Program-made: the position numbers and the translations under genes
Shown: piece by piece, positions 35,132 to 44,547 of the stretch
Numbering within the stretch: the stretch's first letter is position 1
Layout: each line of letters starts with the position of its first letter
From: Brachybacterium vulturis
Lineage (GTDB): Bacteria > Actinomycetota > Actinomycetes > Actinomycetales > Dermabacteraceae
Length of the DNA: 64,000 nucleotides
Direction: 5' to 3'
Assembly: GCF_002407185.1 (NCBI RefSeq)
Contig: NZ_CP023563.1
Location: 1,860,001-1,924,000 of the forward strand
Notes under the pieces: generated by a model
The model's database searches: none
What the model saw: the letters and a program-made list of their open reading frames with translations, nothing else
What the model was told of the DNA's origin: nothing

Positions 35132-37066
35132 TCACGGGACATAATCCGTGCCACCGTCACCCGGATCGCACCGGACCTCGTACAGGGTCGAATGCGGGGT
35201 GGAGAACACGACCGGGCCGATGCCGGTGAGATCGGCGTCGAGCGGGGCGTAGCGAGCGTCGTACTGGTACGAGATCCGATCCTGATAGACGTAGCCGATG
35301 CCCCAGCGCATCAGGAACGCACATGCCGTGGGCTCGGTGGGCGCATCGCGAGCTGCCTGCATGATGAGCTCGTCGCGATGACCCAGGCTGCCGCCTGCGA
35401 CCGCGAAGTGCACCGACTGCCCGTGCAGGGCCCACATGTGGGATGCGCCGGAGAAGGGACTGGCGAGCACCTTCTCCGACATGTCCATCGTCGGTGCGGC
35501 ACGCTCCCAGGCGGCGAGCTCGTCCGCCTGCAGGAACCGTCCGCGTCCGGGATGGTCAAGGGCGAGGTTCCGGCTCGCATTCTCGGCGCGCGTGGGGATG
35601 CTGCCGAGGGTCGCGAGCACTGCGATGAGCGCGAGGGCCAGCGCCGTGAATCGCGTCCACGCGGGTTGGCGCACCGACGCGGACGGAGCGCGCAGGAGCC
35701 GACCCCACCAGCGCAGGCCGACGATCGCAAGAAGGCAGCTGAGCATCGCCAGCGGCATCGTCAGGCGGTCCTGCCCGCGGTAGAACAGCACGGAGAGGTC
35801 CAGGGGCGAATCCACTGCTGCGTCGAGATAGAGCAGCGTGACCAGGGCCCAGGCCGCCACCAGCCACCGGGGGCCGTTGCGCCAGGACAGCACCACCCCT
35901 GGCCACCATGCGAGCGCGAGGACGACGCCCAGCGCCATGGGCCATACGGTGTGCAGGCCGAGCACCACCTCCCCGAGAGCGGTCCACCACGCCACCTGCA
36001 GACCGCCGCTGAACTCCGTCACCATCCCGCCGAGCGGCGTGAACTGCAGCATCGCCACCGGGACCAGGAGCGCCACCGGTATCAGCGTGAGCATCGGATG
36101 CCGTCCCGCTCGATGGAGGGCATCTGGTGCGGTGAGGACCGTGAGAAGGAGCAACGCCATGACCGCGGTGTTGGGATGGGTCATCAGCAGACCCAGGCCA
36201 CCGACCCCCACGGCCAGCGAAGCGGTGAGGACCGTGCGGACCGTGGCGGTGCGCAGCAGCGCGGTCCACATCGCGACGCCGGCGGCGAGCAGACCCGGAA
36301 GGGCGGCGAAGCCTACGAGGTTGGGAATCGGGGAGAGGTGGATCCACTCGTTCACCGGGGCTCCCGGGATCAGTGCCGCGAGGACGGCGCCCGCCGCTGG
36401 CGCCCACGGTGTCTGCGGCAGCACCGCACGGGCGAGGAGCGCGATGCCCATGATCCAGGGGACGGTGGACAGCACAAGAACGGAGCCGTTGAGGAGGACG
36501 GGAACCGGTACGCCGGGCACCAGGGAGGCGAGGGCGTGGAACGCCGAGGGGTAGAGGCTCGCGGTGCGCGAGCTGTTGGAGATCGCCCCGAGCGTGAGGG
36601 GAGAGGCCGACCCGCTCTCGCGCACCCACTGCAGCGCCGAGAGGTGGTACAGGGTGTCCCAGCGTTCGAGCACCGCATCAGGACGCCAACCTGCGGCATG
36701 CATGATCGGGATGATCGCGATCGCGGCCGCGCACGCCACCCACAACGGGGCGAGCGGGACCGCCCGCGGCGGCATCAGCCGCCCGCCGAGCAGTGTCGAC
36801 GGCATCCGCGCTCCTAGGCGGCGCAGACCGAGAGCGCCGAGCACGAGCAGCGCCGCGGCGGCGGTCCACGGCAGCAGGGACCATCGCACCCCGAGCAGTC
36901 CCGCGAGGAGCGAGGCGAGGCCGGCCAGCGCAAGCCCGAGCGAGGGCGCGAGCGCGAGCGCGAGCAGCCAGGACCCCCGCAGGACTCGCACCGCAGCCGT
37001 TCCCGGTGCCATCAGCAGCACCAGGACGGCCGCGCCGCTCACCGGCAGTGCGAGCGCATCGCTCAT
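35132..37066 (-). CDS. Large membrane protein, DUF6541-like, possible GT-C glycosyltransferase
   Basis: 644 residues with about 12-13 hydrophobic segments. The first large loop (about 130-175) reads 'RWDTLYHLSALQWVRESG' then 'SLYPSAFHALASLVPG', the same arrangement as in the 29225-31351 protein (Asp-Thr/Pro-x-Tyr/Phe-His; YPS-x2-HALA). The C-terminal extracytoplasmic part includes 'FSGASHMWALHGQSVHFAV' and ends near 'LYEVRCDPGDGG'. The start overlaps the stop of the upstream DUF2304 gene (ATGA), and DUF2304 in turn follows the UDP-sugar dehydrogenase. Predicted to transfer a sugar from a polyprenyl-phosphate donor on the outer face; specificity unknown. Confidence 0.72.
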   Translation of the reverse strand: MSDALALPVSGAAVLVLLMAPGTAAVRVLRGSWLLALALAPSLGLALAGLASLLAGLLGVRWSLLPWTAAAALLVLGALGLRRLGARMPSTLLGGRLMPPRAVPLAPLWVACAAAIAIIPIMHAAGWRPDAVLERWDTLYHLSALQWVRESGSASPLTLGAISNSSRTASLYPSAFHALASLVPGVPVPVLLNGSVLVLSTVPWIMGIALLARAVLPQTPWAPAAGAVLAALIPGAPVNEWIHLSPIPNLVGFAALPGLLAAGVAMWTALLRTATVRTVLTASLAVGVGGLGLLMTHPNTAVMALLLLTVLTAPDALHRAGRHPMLTLIPVALLVPVAMLQFTPLGGMVTEFSGGLQVAWWTALGEVVLGLHTVWPMALGVVLALAWWPGVVLSWRNGPRWLVAAWALVTLLYLDAAVDSPLDLSVLFYRGQDRLTMPLAMLSCLLAIVGLRWWGRLLRAPSASVRQPAWTRFTALALALIAVLATLGSIPTRAENASRNLALDHPGRGRFLQADELAAWERAAPTMDMSEKVLASPFSGASHMWALHGQSVHFAVAGGSLGHRDELIMQAARDAPTEPTACAFLMRWGIGYVYQDRISYQYDARYAPLDADLTGIGPVVFSTPHSTLYEVRCDPGDGGTDYVP

Positions 37067-37485
37067 TCCCGCGGCGATCCCAGGGCGCTGTCTCGGTAGG
37101 ACCCGGGCGGGGTGGCCTCGTCCAGGGCCAAGCGGCGCGCGAGGTAGGTCGTGCGCTTCTCGGCGGCCTTGGTGCGCGCCTCCTGCAGGGCGAGGAACCC
37201 CAGCAGCACCAGCACCGTGGCGTACAGCAGGAGATCGGCGCCACGGCCGACCCCGACGAGGTTCGCCACCTTCGACAGCATGCCGGGGAACAGCACCGTG
37301 AGGACGGCGAACACCGCGAACGCGATGATCAGCAGGCGGCGCACCGCGAGCTGCTTCGCGCCGCGCTTGATGAACAGCCAGGCGACGATCACCACGATCC
37401 CCAGCACCAGCAGCAGCTGGATGATGAAGGTGCGGTTCCCGACCAGGGTGGGCCCCAGCCCGAGGATCAGCTCCTGCTCGCCCAT
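37063..37485 (-). CDS. DUF2304 small membrane protein, GacJ-like partner of a DPM1-type GT2
   Basis: 140 residues. An N-terminal extracytoplasmic stretch is followed by three hydrophobic helices ('FIIQLLLVLGIVVIVAWLFI', 'RRLLIIAFAVFAVLTVLFPG', 'DLLLYATVLVLLGFLALQEA') and a basic cytoplasmic tail with 'EKRTTYLARRLALDEA', the DUF2304 pattern. In group A Streptococcus, GacJ of this family stimulates GacI, the GT2 that makes GlcNAc-phosphate-undecaprenol. A GacI-like GT2 lies 1.5 kb away at 38983. It is the middle gene of dehydrogenase-DUF2304-DUF6541, with 4-bp spacing on one side and an ATGA overlap on the other. Confidence 0.83.
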   Translation of the reverse strand: MGEQELILGLGPTLVGNRTFIIQLLLVLGIVVIVAWLFIKRGAKQLAVRRLLIIAFAVFAVLTVLFPGMLSKVANLVGVGRGADLLLYATVLVLLGFLALQEARTKAAEKRTTYLARRLALDEATPPGSYRDSALGSPRE

Positions 37486-37489
37486 CGGG

Positions 37490-38815
37490 TCAGCCCTCCT
37501 GCGCCTGCTGGTGGGTGGAGGCGGAGCCGTCGCCGAGGACGAGGCGGGGGGTGCCGGTCCAGTTCTCGGCGGTGGTGATGTTGCGACCGTCCACGAGCAG
37601 CTTCACGCCGGGCACGTCGCTGCTGCCCAGGTCCCGGTACTCGGGGTGGTTGGTCTGGACGATCACCAGATCCGCGGCCTCACCCACGTGGTACGGGGCC
37701 CAGCCGAAGCCGGCCAGCTCCTCGTCGTCGTAGAACGTGTCGTGGACCGCGACCTCCGCGCCGTGCGCACTCAGCGCCTCGACGACGGGGAACACGCCGG
37801 AGAACGCGGTCTCCTTCACCCCGGCGCGGTAGGACGCCCCGAGCACCACGGCCTTCACCCCCTGCAGCGAGCCGAGCAGGTCCGCGGCCCGCTGGACCAG
37901 TTTCGCCGGGACCGAGGCGTTCAGCGTCCTCGCGGTGCGGACCGTCTCCGCGTGCGGGTCGGTGGACAGGTACAGCCGCGGATAGACCGGGATGCAGTGC
38001 CCACCCACCGCGATGCCGGGCTGGTGGATGTGGGAGTAGGGCTGCGAGTTGCTGGCCTCGATCACCTTGTACGCGTCGATGCCGTGGTCCTGCGCGAACA
38101 GCGCGAACTCGTTCGCCAGGGCGATGTTCACATCCCGGTACGTGGTCTCGGCGAGCTTCGCCAGCTCACTGGCCTCGGGGGAGCCGAGATCCCACACCCC
38201 GTTGGGCGTGTGCAGGTCCGGACGCTCATCGAAGGTCAGCGCGGACTCGTAGAACTCCCGCGCCCGCTGCGCACCGGTCTCGCTGATCGCGCCGATCAGC
38301 TTGGGGTACTTCCGCAGGTCCTCGAACACGCGCCCGGTCAGCACCCGCTCGGGCGAGAACACGGCGAAGAAGTCCTCCGACTCGCGCAACCCCGAGAGCT
38401 CCTCGATCATCGGCACGAAGCGCGTGCGCAGGGTCCCCACCGGCAAGGTGGTCTCATAGGAGACCAGGGTGCCCGGGGTGAGGTGCTCGGCCAGCGACCG
38501 CGTCGCGGCGTCCATCCACGCGAAGTCCGGCTCCCAGGTCGCATCGTTCACGAACAGCGGCACCACGATCACCACGGCGTCCGCGTCGGGGATCGCCTCG
38601 GCGTAGTCCGTGGTCGCCCGCAGCGTCCCGGCCGGGACCAGTGCGGAGAGCTTCTCCTGCAGGTGCGCTTCGCCGGGGAACGGCTCGGTCGCAGCATTGA
38701 TCAGCTCCACCTGGCGCGGATTCACATCGACCCCGACCACCTCGTGACCGGCATCGGCGAACTTCACCGCCAACGGCAACCCGATCTTCCCCAGCGCGAC
38801 AACAGCAGTCTTCAC
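37490..38815 (-). CDS. wbpA: UDP-N-acetylglucosamine 6-dehydrogenase-type nucleotide-sugar dehydrogenase, WbpA-like
   Basis: 441 residues from GTG at 38815, with GAGGAGG seven bases upstream; the longer frame lacks homology. NAD-binding 'VVALGKIGLPLAVKFADAGH' opens the protein. Catalytic Cys274 lies in 'GIAVGGHCIPVYPR', Lys in 'ELAKLAETTYRDVNIALANE', and 'FSPERVLTGRVFEDL' matches the WbpA/WecC/TviB class rather than UDP-glucose dehydrogenase. It oxidises C6 of UDP-GlcNAc (or an epimer) to the uronic acid by two NAD steps, the entry to the WbpB-E-D-I pathway found in this locus. Confidence 0.88.
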   Translation of the reverse strand: MKTAVVALGKIGLPLAVKFADAGHEVVGVDVNPRQVELINAATEPFPGEAHLQEKLSALVPAGTLRATTDYAEAIPDADAVVIVVPLFVNDATWEPDFAWMDAATRSLAEHLTPGTLVSYETTLPVGTLRTRFVPMIEELSGLRESEDFFAVFSPERVLTGRVFEDLRKYPKLIGAISETGAQRAREFYESALTFDERPDLHTPNGVWDLGSPEASELAKLAETTYRDVNIALANEFALFAQDHGIDAYKVIEASNSQPYSHIHQPGIAVGGHCIPVYPRLYLSTDPHAETVRTARTLNASVPAKLVQRAADLLGSLQGVKAVVLGASYRAGVKETAFSGVFPVVEALSAHGAEVAVHDTFYDDEELAGFGWAPYHVGEAADLVIVQTNHPEYRDLGSSDVPGVKLLVDGRNITTAENWTGTPRLVLGDGSASTHQQAQEG

Positions 38816-38982
38816 AACGATCCTCCTCGTGGGGCACCTCTCAGGTGCCGCGTGCGCGTCGATGACCACCAGGGGCGGCCCACCGTGACAGGGTATCCTC
38901 ATCGGCCGTTCGGGCATCTGGATCCCGCGCCACCCCGCCGTCGGTGATCTCACGTCCGCCCAGCAGTCCAGGAGGAGAGCCC

Positions 38983-39702
38983 TTGAGCACGTCCGACGCA
39001 GCGCCCGAGGAGCACGGCACCCCTGGCTCCCCAGGGGCCGACACCACCTGGTTCGTGGTTCCGCTGTTCAACGAGGCGGAGGTCATCGGCGACGTCATCC
39101 GTGATCTGCGCACCCGCTACCCGCTGGTCGTCTGCGTGGACGACGGCAGCCTGGACGGCTCCGGACGGATCGCCGCCGAGGCCGGCGCCGCAGTGGTGCG
39201 CCACCCCTACAACATGGGCCAGGGTGCCGCGCTGAAGACCGGCATCGATTACGCGCTGCGCGACCCCCAGATGCAACAGATCGTCACCTTCGACTCCGAC
39301 GGACAGCATCAGGTCGACGACGCCGCCGCGATGATCGAGAAGCTGCATGCGGAGGGCGTGGATATCGTCCTCGGCTCCCGCTTCCTGGACACCCGCACCA
39401 AGCCCGGGCTGCTCAAGCGCATCGTGCTGCGCGGCGCCGTCTGGTACACGAACCTCACCACCGGGGTGAAGCTCACCGACGCGCACAACGGGCTGCGGGT
39501 GCTGAGCCGGGGGGCCTGCGAGAAGATGTCGATCGAGCAGAACCGGATGGCACATGCCTCCGAGATCGTCGAGGAGATCGGACGGCACAAGTTCACGGTG
39601 GCCGAGCACCCGGTGCACATCCTTTACACCGACTATTCGCGCTCCAAGGGTCAGTCGGCCCTGAACTCGGTGAACATCGTCATCGACATGCTCTTCCGCT
39701 GA
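38983..39702 (+). CDS. DPM1/GacI-type GT2 polyprenyl-phosphate glycosyltransferase
   Basis: 239 residues from TTG at 38983, with AGGAGG seven bases upstream; the ATG 13 codons earlier lacks a site. GT-A fold: 'TTWFVVPLFNEAEVIGDVI', 'VCVDDGSLDGSGRIAAEAG', 'HPYNMGQGAALKTGIDYAL' and the DXD region 'IVTFDSDGQHQVDDAA', with 'VDIVLGSRFLDTR' downstream. There are no C-terminal membrane helices, as in GacI-like or DPM1-like enzymes that need a small partner. Expected to transfer a sugar to polyprenyl phosphate on the cytoplasmic face. It is divergent from the dehydrogenase gene (167-bp gap). Confidence 0.88.
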   Translation: MSTSDAAPEEHGTPGSPGADTTWFVVPLFNEAEVIGDVIRDLRTRYPLVVCVDDGSLDGSGRIAAEAGAAVVRHPYNMGQGAALKTGIDYALRDPQMQQIVTFDSDGQHQVDDAAAMIEKLHAEGVDIVLGSRFLDTRTKPGLLKRIVLRGAVWYTNLTTGVKLTDAHNGLRVLSRGACEKMSIEQNRMAHASEIVEEIGRHKFTVAEHPVHILYTDYSRSKGQSALNSVNIVIDMLFR

Positions 39703-39784
39703 GAACCGCTCTCCGGCGGCCACCCTCCGGCTGGGCTCGGCTTCCCTATGCCTCGGCTCAGCTCGGCCTGTCGCGCCGGGTCCA

Positions 39785-41053
39785 CTACTTCGCGGAGGTC
39801 TCCGCGGAGCCATCGCCCACAGCGGCGAAGAAGGCGGCGATGTCCTCGTCGTCGGTGAGGATCGCGACCCCGGAGTGCTCGGTCCGGTACTGCGGGTCCT
39901 CGATCGGGATCGTGGGCGTGCTGCCCGCGTTCATGGCGCCACGTGCGGTCAGAGCCATCCTGCCGACGTCGAGGATCCCGGTGTCCTCACTGGTGGTCAG
40001 CGCTCCCGAGCCGGCCCCTGCCAGGCGCACCTGGGCGACGGGGTTGAGCATCACCGACGGAGAGGTGGCGCGTTCCATGAGCGCCCCGACGAACTGCTGC
40101 TGGCGCTGCTGGCGCCCCAGGTCGGCGGTGGGATCGAAATAGCGGGCGCGCACGAACGCCAGCGCCTGCTCCCCTCCCACGTCGTGACAGCCCTCGGCCA
40201 TCACGAGGCCGGACTTCTCGTCGTCGACGTCCTGGTCGATGCACAGGTTCACGTGGCCCACCGAGTCCACCACGTCCGAGACCCCGTCGAAGCCGATCTC
40301 GACGTAATGGTCCACGGTCAGGCCCGTGAACTCCTCGACGGTCTCCACCAGCAGCGGCGCGCCGCCGAAGGAGTAGGCGGCGTTGAGCTTGTACCCGCCG
40401 TAGCCGGGAATCTCCACGAGGGTGTCCCGGGGCAGGGAGACCAGGTAGCTGTTCCCGCCCGGTGCCTTGTGCAGCAGCATCATCGTGTCGGCGCGGGCGC
40501 CTGTGGTCCCGTCCTCGTCCACGGCCTCGCCGTCGCGGCGATCGGAGCCGGCGATGAGATAGGTGGTCCCCGGGGTGTCCTCCGCGCCCGAGAGCGCCGG
40601 GACGTGGTCGATGCGGCTGTTCGACCACACCGTCAGCCCGGTGCCCCAGGCCAGCACGATCACCAGCGCCAGCACCACGAGGGTCGCGCCCAGTCGGAGC
40701 GGGCGCGGGGTGCGGGATCGGCGTCGGGAGCTGCGCGTCCGTGGCGGACCGCCGGAGGGTGGCCCCCCGTCGTCGATGCCCTGCACCGCGCCGTACGGAG
40801 AGCGTCCGGGATCGGGGGACGTCCCCCGGCGGTGCGCATCGGGCCGGGCTCCGTGCGCCGGCACGGGCTCGTCGGGGGAGGGGCCCGGGGTGCGGGGCAG
40901 CGGGCGGGTCGGGGTCGGACCCGCCGGTGGGGTGCTGCCCGCGGGGCGGGTCCGCGGCACCGGGCGGGCGCTGCCGCCGGCGCGGGCCCGGTGCCCGCTG
41001 GGACGGCGAGGGCCTCCTTCGCGCGGGGAGCGGGGCGGCGGCTGATCGCTCAC
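39785..41053 (-). CDS. LytR-CpsA-Psr (LCP) family polymer ligase
   Basis: 422 residues from GTG at 41053, which follows GGAAGGAG. A 115-residue proline/arginine-rich cytoplasmic region precedes one transmembrane helix (about 121-143) and an extracytoplasmic LCP domain. Conserved sites: 'RADTMMLLHKA' (Arg, Asp), 'LVSLPRDTLVEIPGYGGYKL' and 'QALAFVRARYFDPTADLGRQ' (pyrophosphate-binding Arg). LCP enzymes move lipid-diphosphate-linked glycopolymers onto peptidoglycan. Lying between the uronic-acid locus and the galactofuran module, it is a candidate for attaching either product to the wall. It runs divergent from the galactofuran genes across 278 bp in which I see no clear promoter consensus. Confidence 0.9.
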   Translation of the reverse strand: MSDQPPPRSPREGGPRRPSGHRARAGGSARPVPRTRPAGSTPPAGPTPTRPLPRTPGPSPDEPVPAHGARPDAHRRGTSPDPGRSPYGAVQGIDDGGPPSGGPPRTRSSRRRSRTPRPLRLGATLVVLALVIVLAWGTGLTVWSNSRIDHVPALSGAEDTPGTTYLIAGSDRRDGEAVDEDGTTGARADTMMLLHKAPGGNSYLVSLPRDTLVEIPGYGGYKLNAAYSFGGAPLLVETVEEFTGLTVDHYVEIGFDGVSDVVDSVGHVNLCIDQDVDDEKSGLVMAEGCHDVGGEQALAFVRARYFDPTADLGRQQRQQQFVGALMERATSPSVMLNPVAQVRLAGAGSGALTTSEDTGILDVGRMALTARGAMNAGSTPTIPIEDPQYRTEHSGVAILTDDEDIAAFFAAVGDGSAETSAK

Positions 41054-41331
41054 TGCTGTCTCCTTCCCGGCGCGGGGCCGTACGGTCGTGGGGGTCGGTG
41101 CCGGCTCCTGCGGCACCTCTGCGCTCCGGGTCCCCGGGGTGCAGGTAGCGCTCGTCAGGGTAGCCGTCGCCCGGCTCGGCGTGTCGGCGCAGAGCGGCAT
41201 GTCGCGCGGCGATCGGTGAACCTCCCGAGAACTTTCACACCGCGGTCATAGGGTGGAGAGCCCCACCGCGCCCCGCTCCGTACACTGTGGAGGCGCCGCC
41301 CGTGCGGCACGGATCAGCAGCAGGAGGCGCA

Positions 41332-42339
41332 GTGACTCATCCCGCACCCACCGGCGATCGGACGCCGGACCGAGGTGACGCCCACCCCGATGCGCTCGCG
41401 CAGCGCGTGGTGGCCGTGGTCGTGACCTACAACCGTGAGGTGCTGCTGCAGCAGTGCCTCGACGGGCTCGCCGCGCAGGAGCGAGGTCCGGATGCGGTGG
41501 TGGTGATCGACAACGCCTCCACCGATGCCAGCGGCGCCGTCGCGGACGCGCACCCCCTGGCGGCGGACGTCGTCCATCTGCGGCGCAACGTCGGCGGGGC
41601 GGGCGGGTTCGCGGCCGGCATCGCCCGTGCCCTCGTGCGCCACGACGCCGACTGGGTCTGGGTGATGGATGACGACACCATCCCGCGGCCGGGGGCCCTG
41701 TCCGAGCTGCTGCGCGCCCTGGAGGCCTCGCCCGTGCGGCTCAGCGTGCTCAGCTCCCGAGCGGTGTGGACCGACGGCCGCGATCACCCGATGAACACCC
41801 AGCGCACCCGGCTGGGCGCGAGCTCCCAGGAGAAGCGCGACGCGGCGCAGGCCGGGGGACGACCGATCCGCACCGCCAGCTACGTCTCGGCGCTGCTGAA
41901 CGGTCAGGACGTGCGCCGGCTGGGGCTGCCGTACGCGGACTACTTCATCTGGTCGGACGACTTCGAGCACACCGGTCGCCTGCTGCGCGACGGGCGCGGC
42001 CTCCAGGTGCCGGCGTCGATCGTCGAGCACCGTACGGTCGCCTTCGGCAACGCCCAGTCCGGGCCCGGGGCCCGCTTCTTCTACGACGTGCGCAACCGGC
42101 TCTGGGCCCTGCTGCGCACCTCCTCCTTCAGCCCGGCCGAGAAGCTCGTGCACGGCGGCGCGACGGGGCTCGGCTGGCTGCGGCTGCTGCTGCGGCATCG
42201 CGGTGGCCTGTTCGCCGTCGGCCTGCGCGGGCTGATCGCGGCCGTGCGGCGCGGGCCGCGACCCTCCGCCGTCGTCCTCGCCGCCGATGGGGAGGCCGCT
42301 GCGGACATCCGGGCGATCGAACGGGTGGCCGGGCGGTGA
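41332..42339 (+). CDS. glfT1: GT2 glycosyltransferase, GlfT1-like galactofuranosyltransferase
   Basis: 335 residues from GTG at 41332 with AGGAGG 4 bases upstream. GT-A fold: 'VVAVVVTYNREVLLQQCLDG', 'VVIDNASTDASGAVAD', 'LRRNVGGAGGFAAGIARAL' and the DDD metal motif at 113-115 in 'WVWVMDDDTIPRPGAL'. The acceptor-side 'YFIWSDDFEHTGRLLRDGRG' matches GlfT1-type initiators, which put the first galactofuranoses on a lipid-linked primer. First gene of a six-gene run ending with the ABC exporter. The GTGA overlap with the next gene implies coupling. Confidence 0.82.
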   Translation: MTHPAPTGDRTPDRGDAHPDALAQRVVAVVVTYNREVLLQQCLDGLAAQERGPDAVVVIDNASTDASGAVADAHPLAADVVHLRRNVGGAGGFAAGIARALVRHDADWVWVMDDDTIPRPGALSELLRALEASPVRLSVLSSRAVWTDGRDHPMNTQRTRLGASSQEKRDAAQAGGRPIRTASYVSALLNGQDVRRLGLPYADYFIWSDDFEHTGRLLRDGRGLQVPASIVEHRTVAFGNAQSGPGARFFYDVRNRLWALLRTSSFSPAEKLVHGGATGLGWLRLLLRHRGGLFAVGLRGLIAAVRRGPRPSAVVLAADGEAAADIRAIERVAGR

Positions 42340-43220
42340 CCTCGAAGGCCCCCTCGTCCACGACGGCCGCGCAGCTGCCCGCGTTCACCGTGCTCATGCC
42401 GCTGTGGCGACGCGACCTGCCCGACCGGCTCGAGCTCGCGCTGCGCACCGCCACGCTGGAGCAGCAGCACCGGCCCGATCTGCTGATCCTCACCGTGGAC
42501 GGCCCACTGCCGACGGTGCTCGAGGCGGTGGTCGACAGGGTCGAACAGGGAGAGTTCGGTCCCGCGCTGGTGCTGCGCCACGACGCCCATCGCGGCGTCG
42601 CCGCCGCGCTCCAGGACGGTCTCGAATCCAGCCCGCACGACCTCGTGGCACGGGCCGATGCGGACGACATCTGCCGCCCCGAGCGGTTCGCGCTGCAGAT
42701 CCCGCGGATGGACGAGGAGGGCCTGGACCTGCTGGGCTCCTCGATGCGGGAGTTCAGCGACCAGGTGCCGCCCGGCACGGGGCCCCTGCGCACCCGGCCG
42801 CTGGAGCACGAGCAGATCGTGCGCTACCTGCCCCACCACAGCCCCTTCCATCACCCCACGGTGGTGCTGCGGCGCTCGGTGGCGCTCGCGGTGGGCGGCT
42901 ACCGGGACCTCGCGCTGCTCGAGGACTACTGGCTGTGGGAGCGGATGATGCTCGGCGGGGCCCGGATGGGGAATCTGCCTCAGGTGCTGGTGGACTACCG
43001 CGTCGACGAGGAGCTGTTCGCCCGGCGCGGCGGGTGGCGCCTGTTCGCCAGCGACGTCCGGCTGCAGCGTCGGATGCTGTTGGACCGGGTCATCTCTCCC
43101 GGGGGCTTCCTGCGCAACGTCGTGCTGCGCGCGACCTACCGCTTCGTCCCCGGCTGGGCCCGCCGGTTCGGCTACCGTCGCTTCGTGGAGCGCAGCGATA
43201 CCGGCCCGGCGACTGCATGA
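42336..43220 (+). CDS. GT2 family glycosyltransferase (WaaE/LgtF-like)
   Basis: 294 residues, GTG start overlapping the previous stop. GT-A fold: 'FTVLMPLWRRDLPDRLELAL', 'VLRHDAHRGVAAALQDGLES', DXD in 'LVARADADDICRPERFALQI', and the acceptor motif 'GGYRDLALLEDYWLWERMML' containing the ED catalytic pair. C-terminal basic helices suggest membrane association. By position it modifies or primes the galactofuran glycan; the sugar added is unknown. Confidence 0.83.
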   Translation: MTSKAPSSTTAAQLPAFTVLMPLWRRDLPDRLELALRTATLEQQHRPDLLILTVDGPLPTVLEAVVDRVEQGEFGPALVLRHDAHRGVAAALQDGLESSPHDLVARADADDICRPERFALQIPRMDEEGLDLLGSSMREFSDQVPPGTGPLRTRPLEHEQIVRYLPHHSPFHHPTVVLRRSVALAVGGYRDLALLEDYWLWERMMLGGARMGNLPQVLVDYRVDEELFARRGGWRLFASDVRLQRRMLLDRVISPGGFLRNVVLRATYRFVPGWARRFGYRRFVERSDTGPATA

Positions 43221-44492
<1,272 letters not shown>

Positions 44493-44547
44493 CCCGAGCG
44501 CCCCGCCCTGCCTGCGGGACATCCGATGATCGCCGACGAGGAGCATC

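Noticed and set aside
41054-41331. Promoters in the LCP/galactofuran divergent gap, including a TACACT hexamer at 41281-41286
   Set aside because: The hexamer fits a -10, but no acceptable -35 lies at the right distance, so it was not listed.
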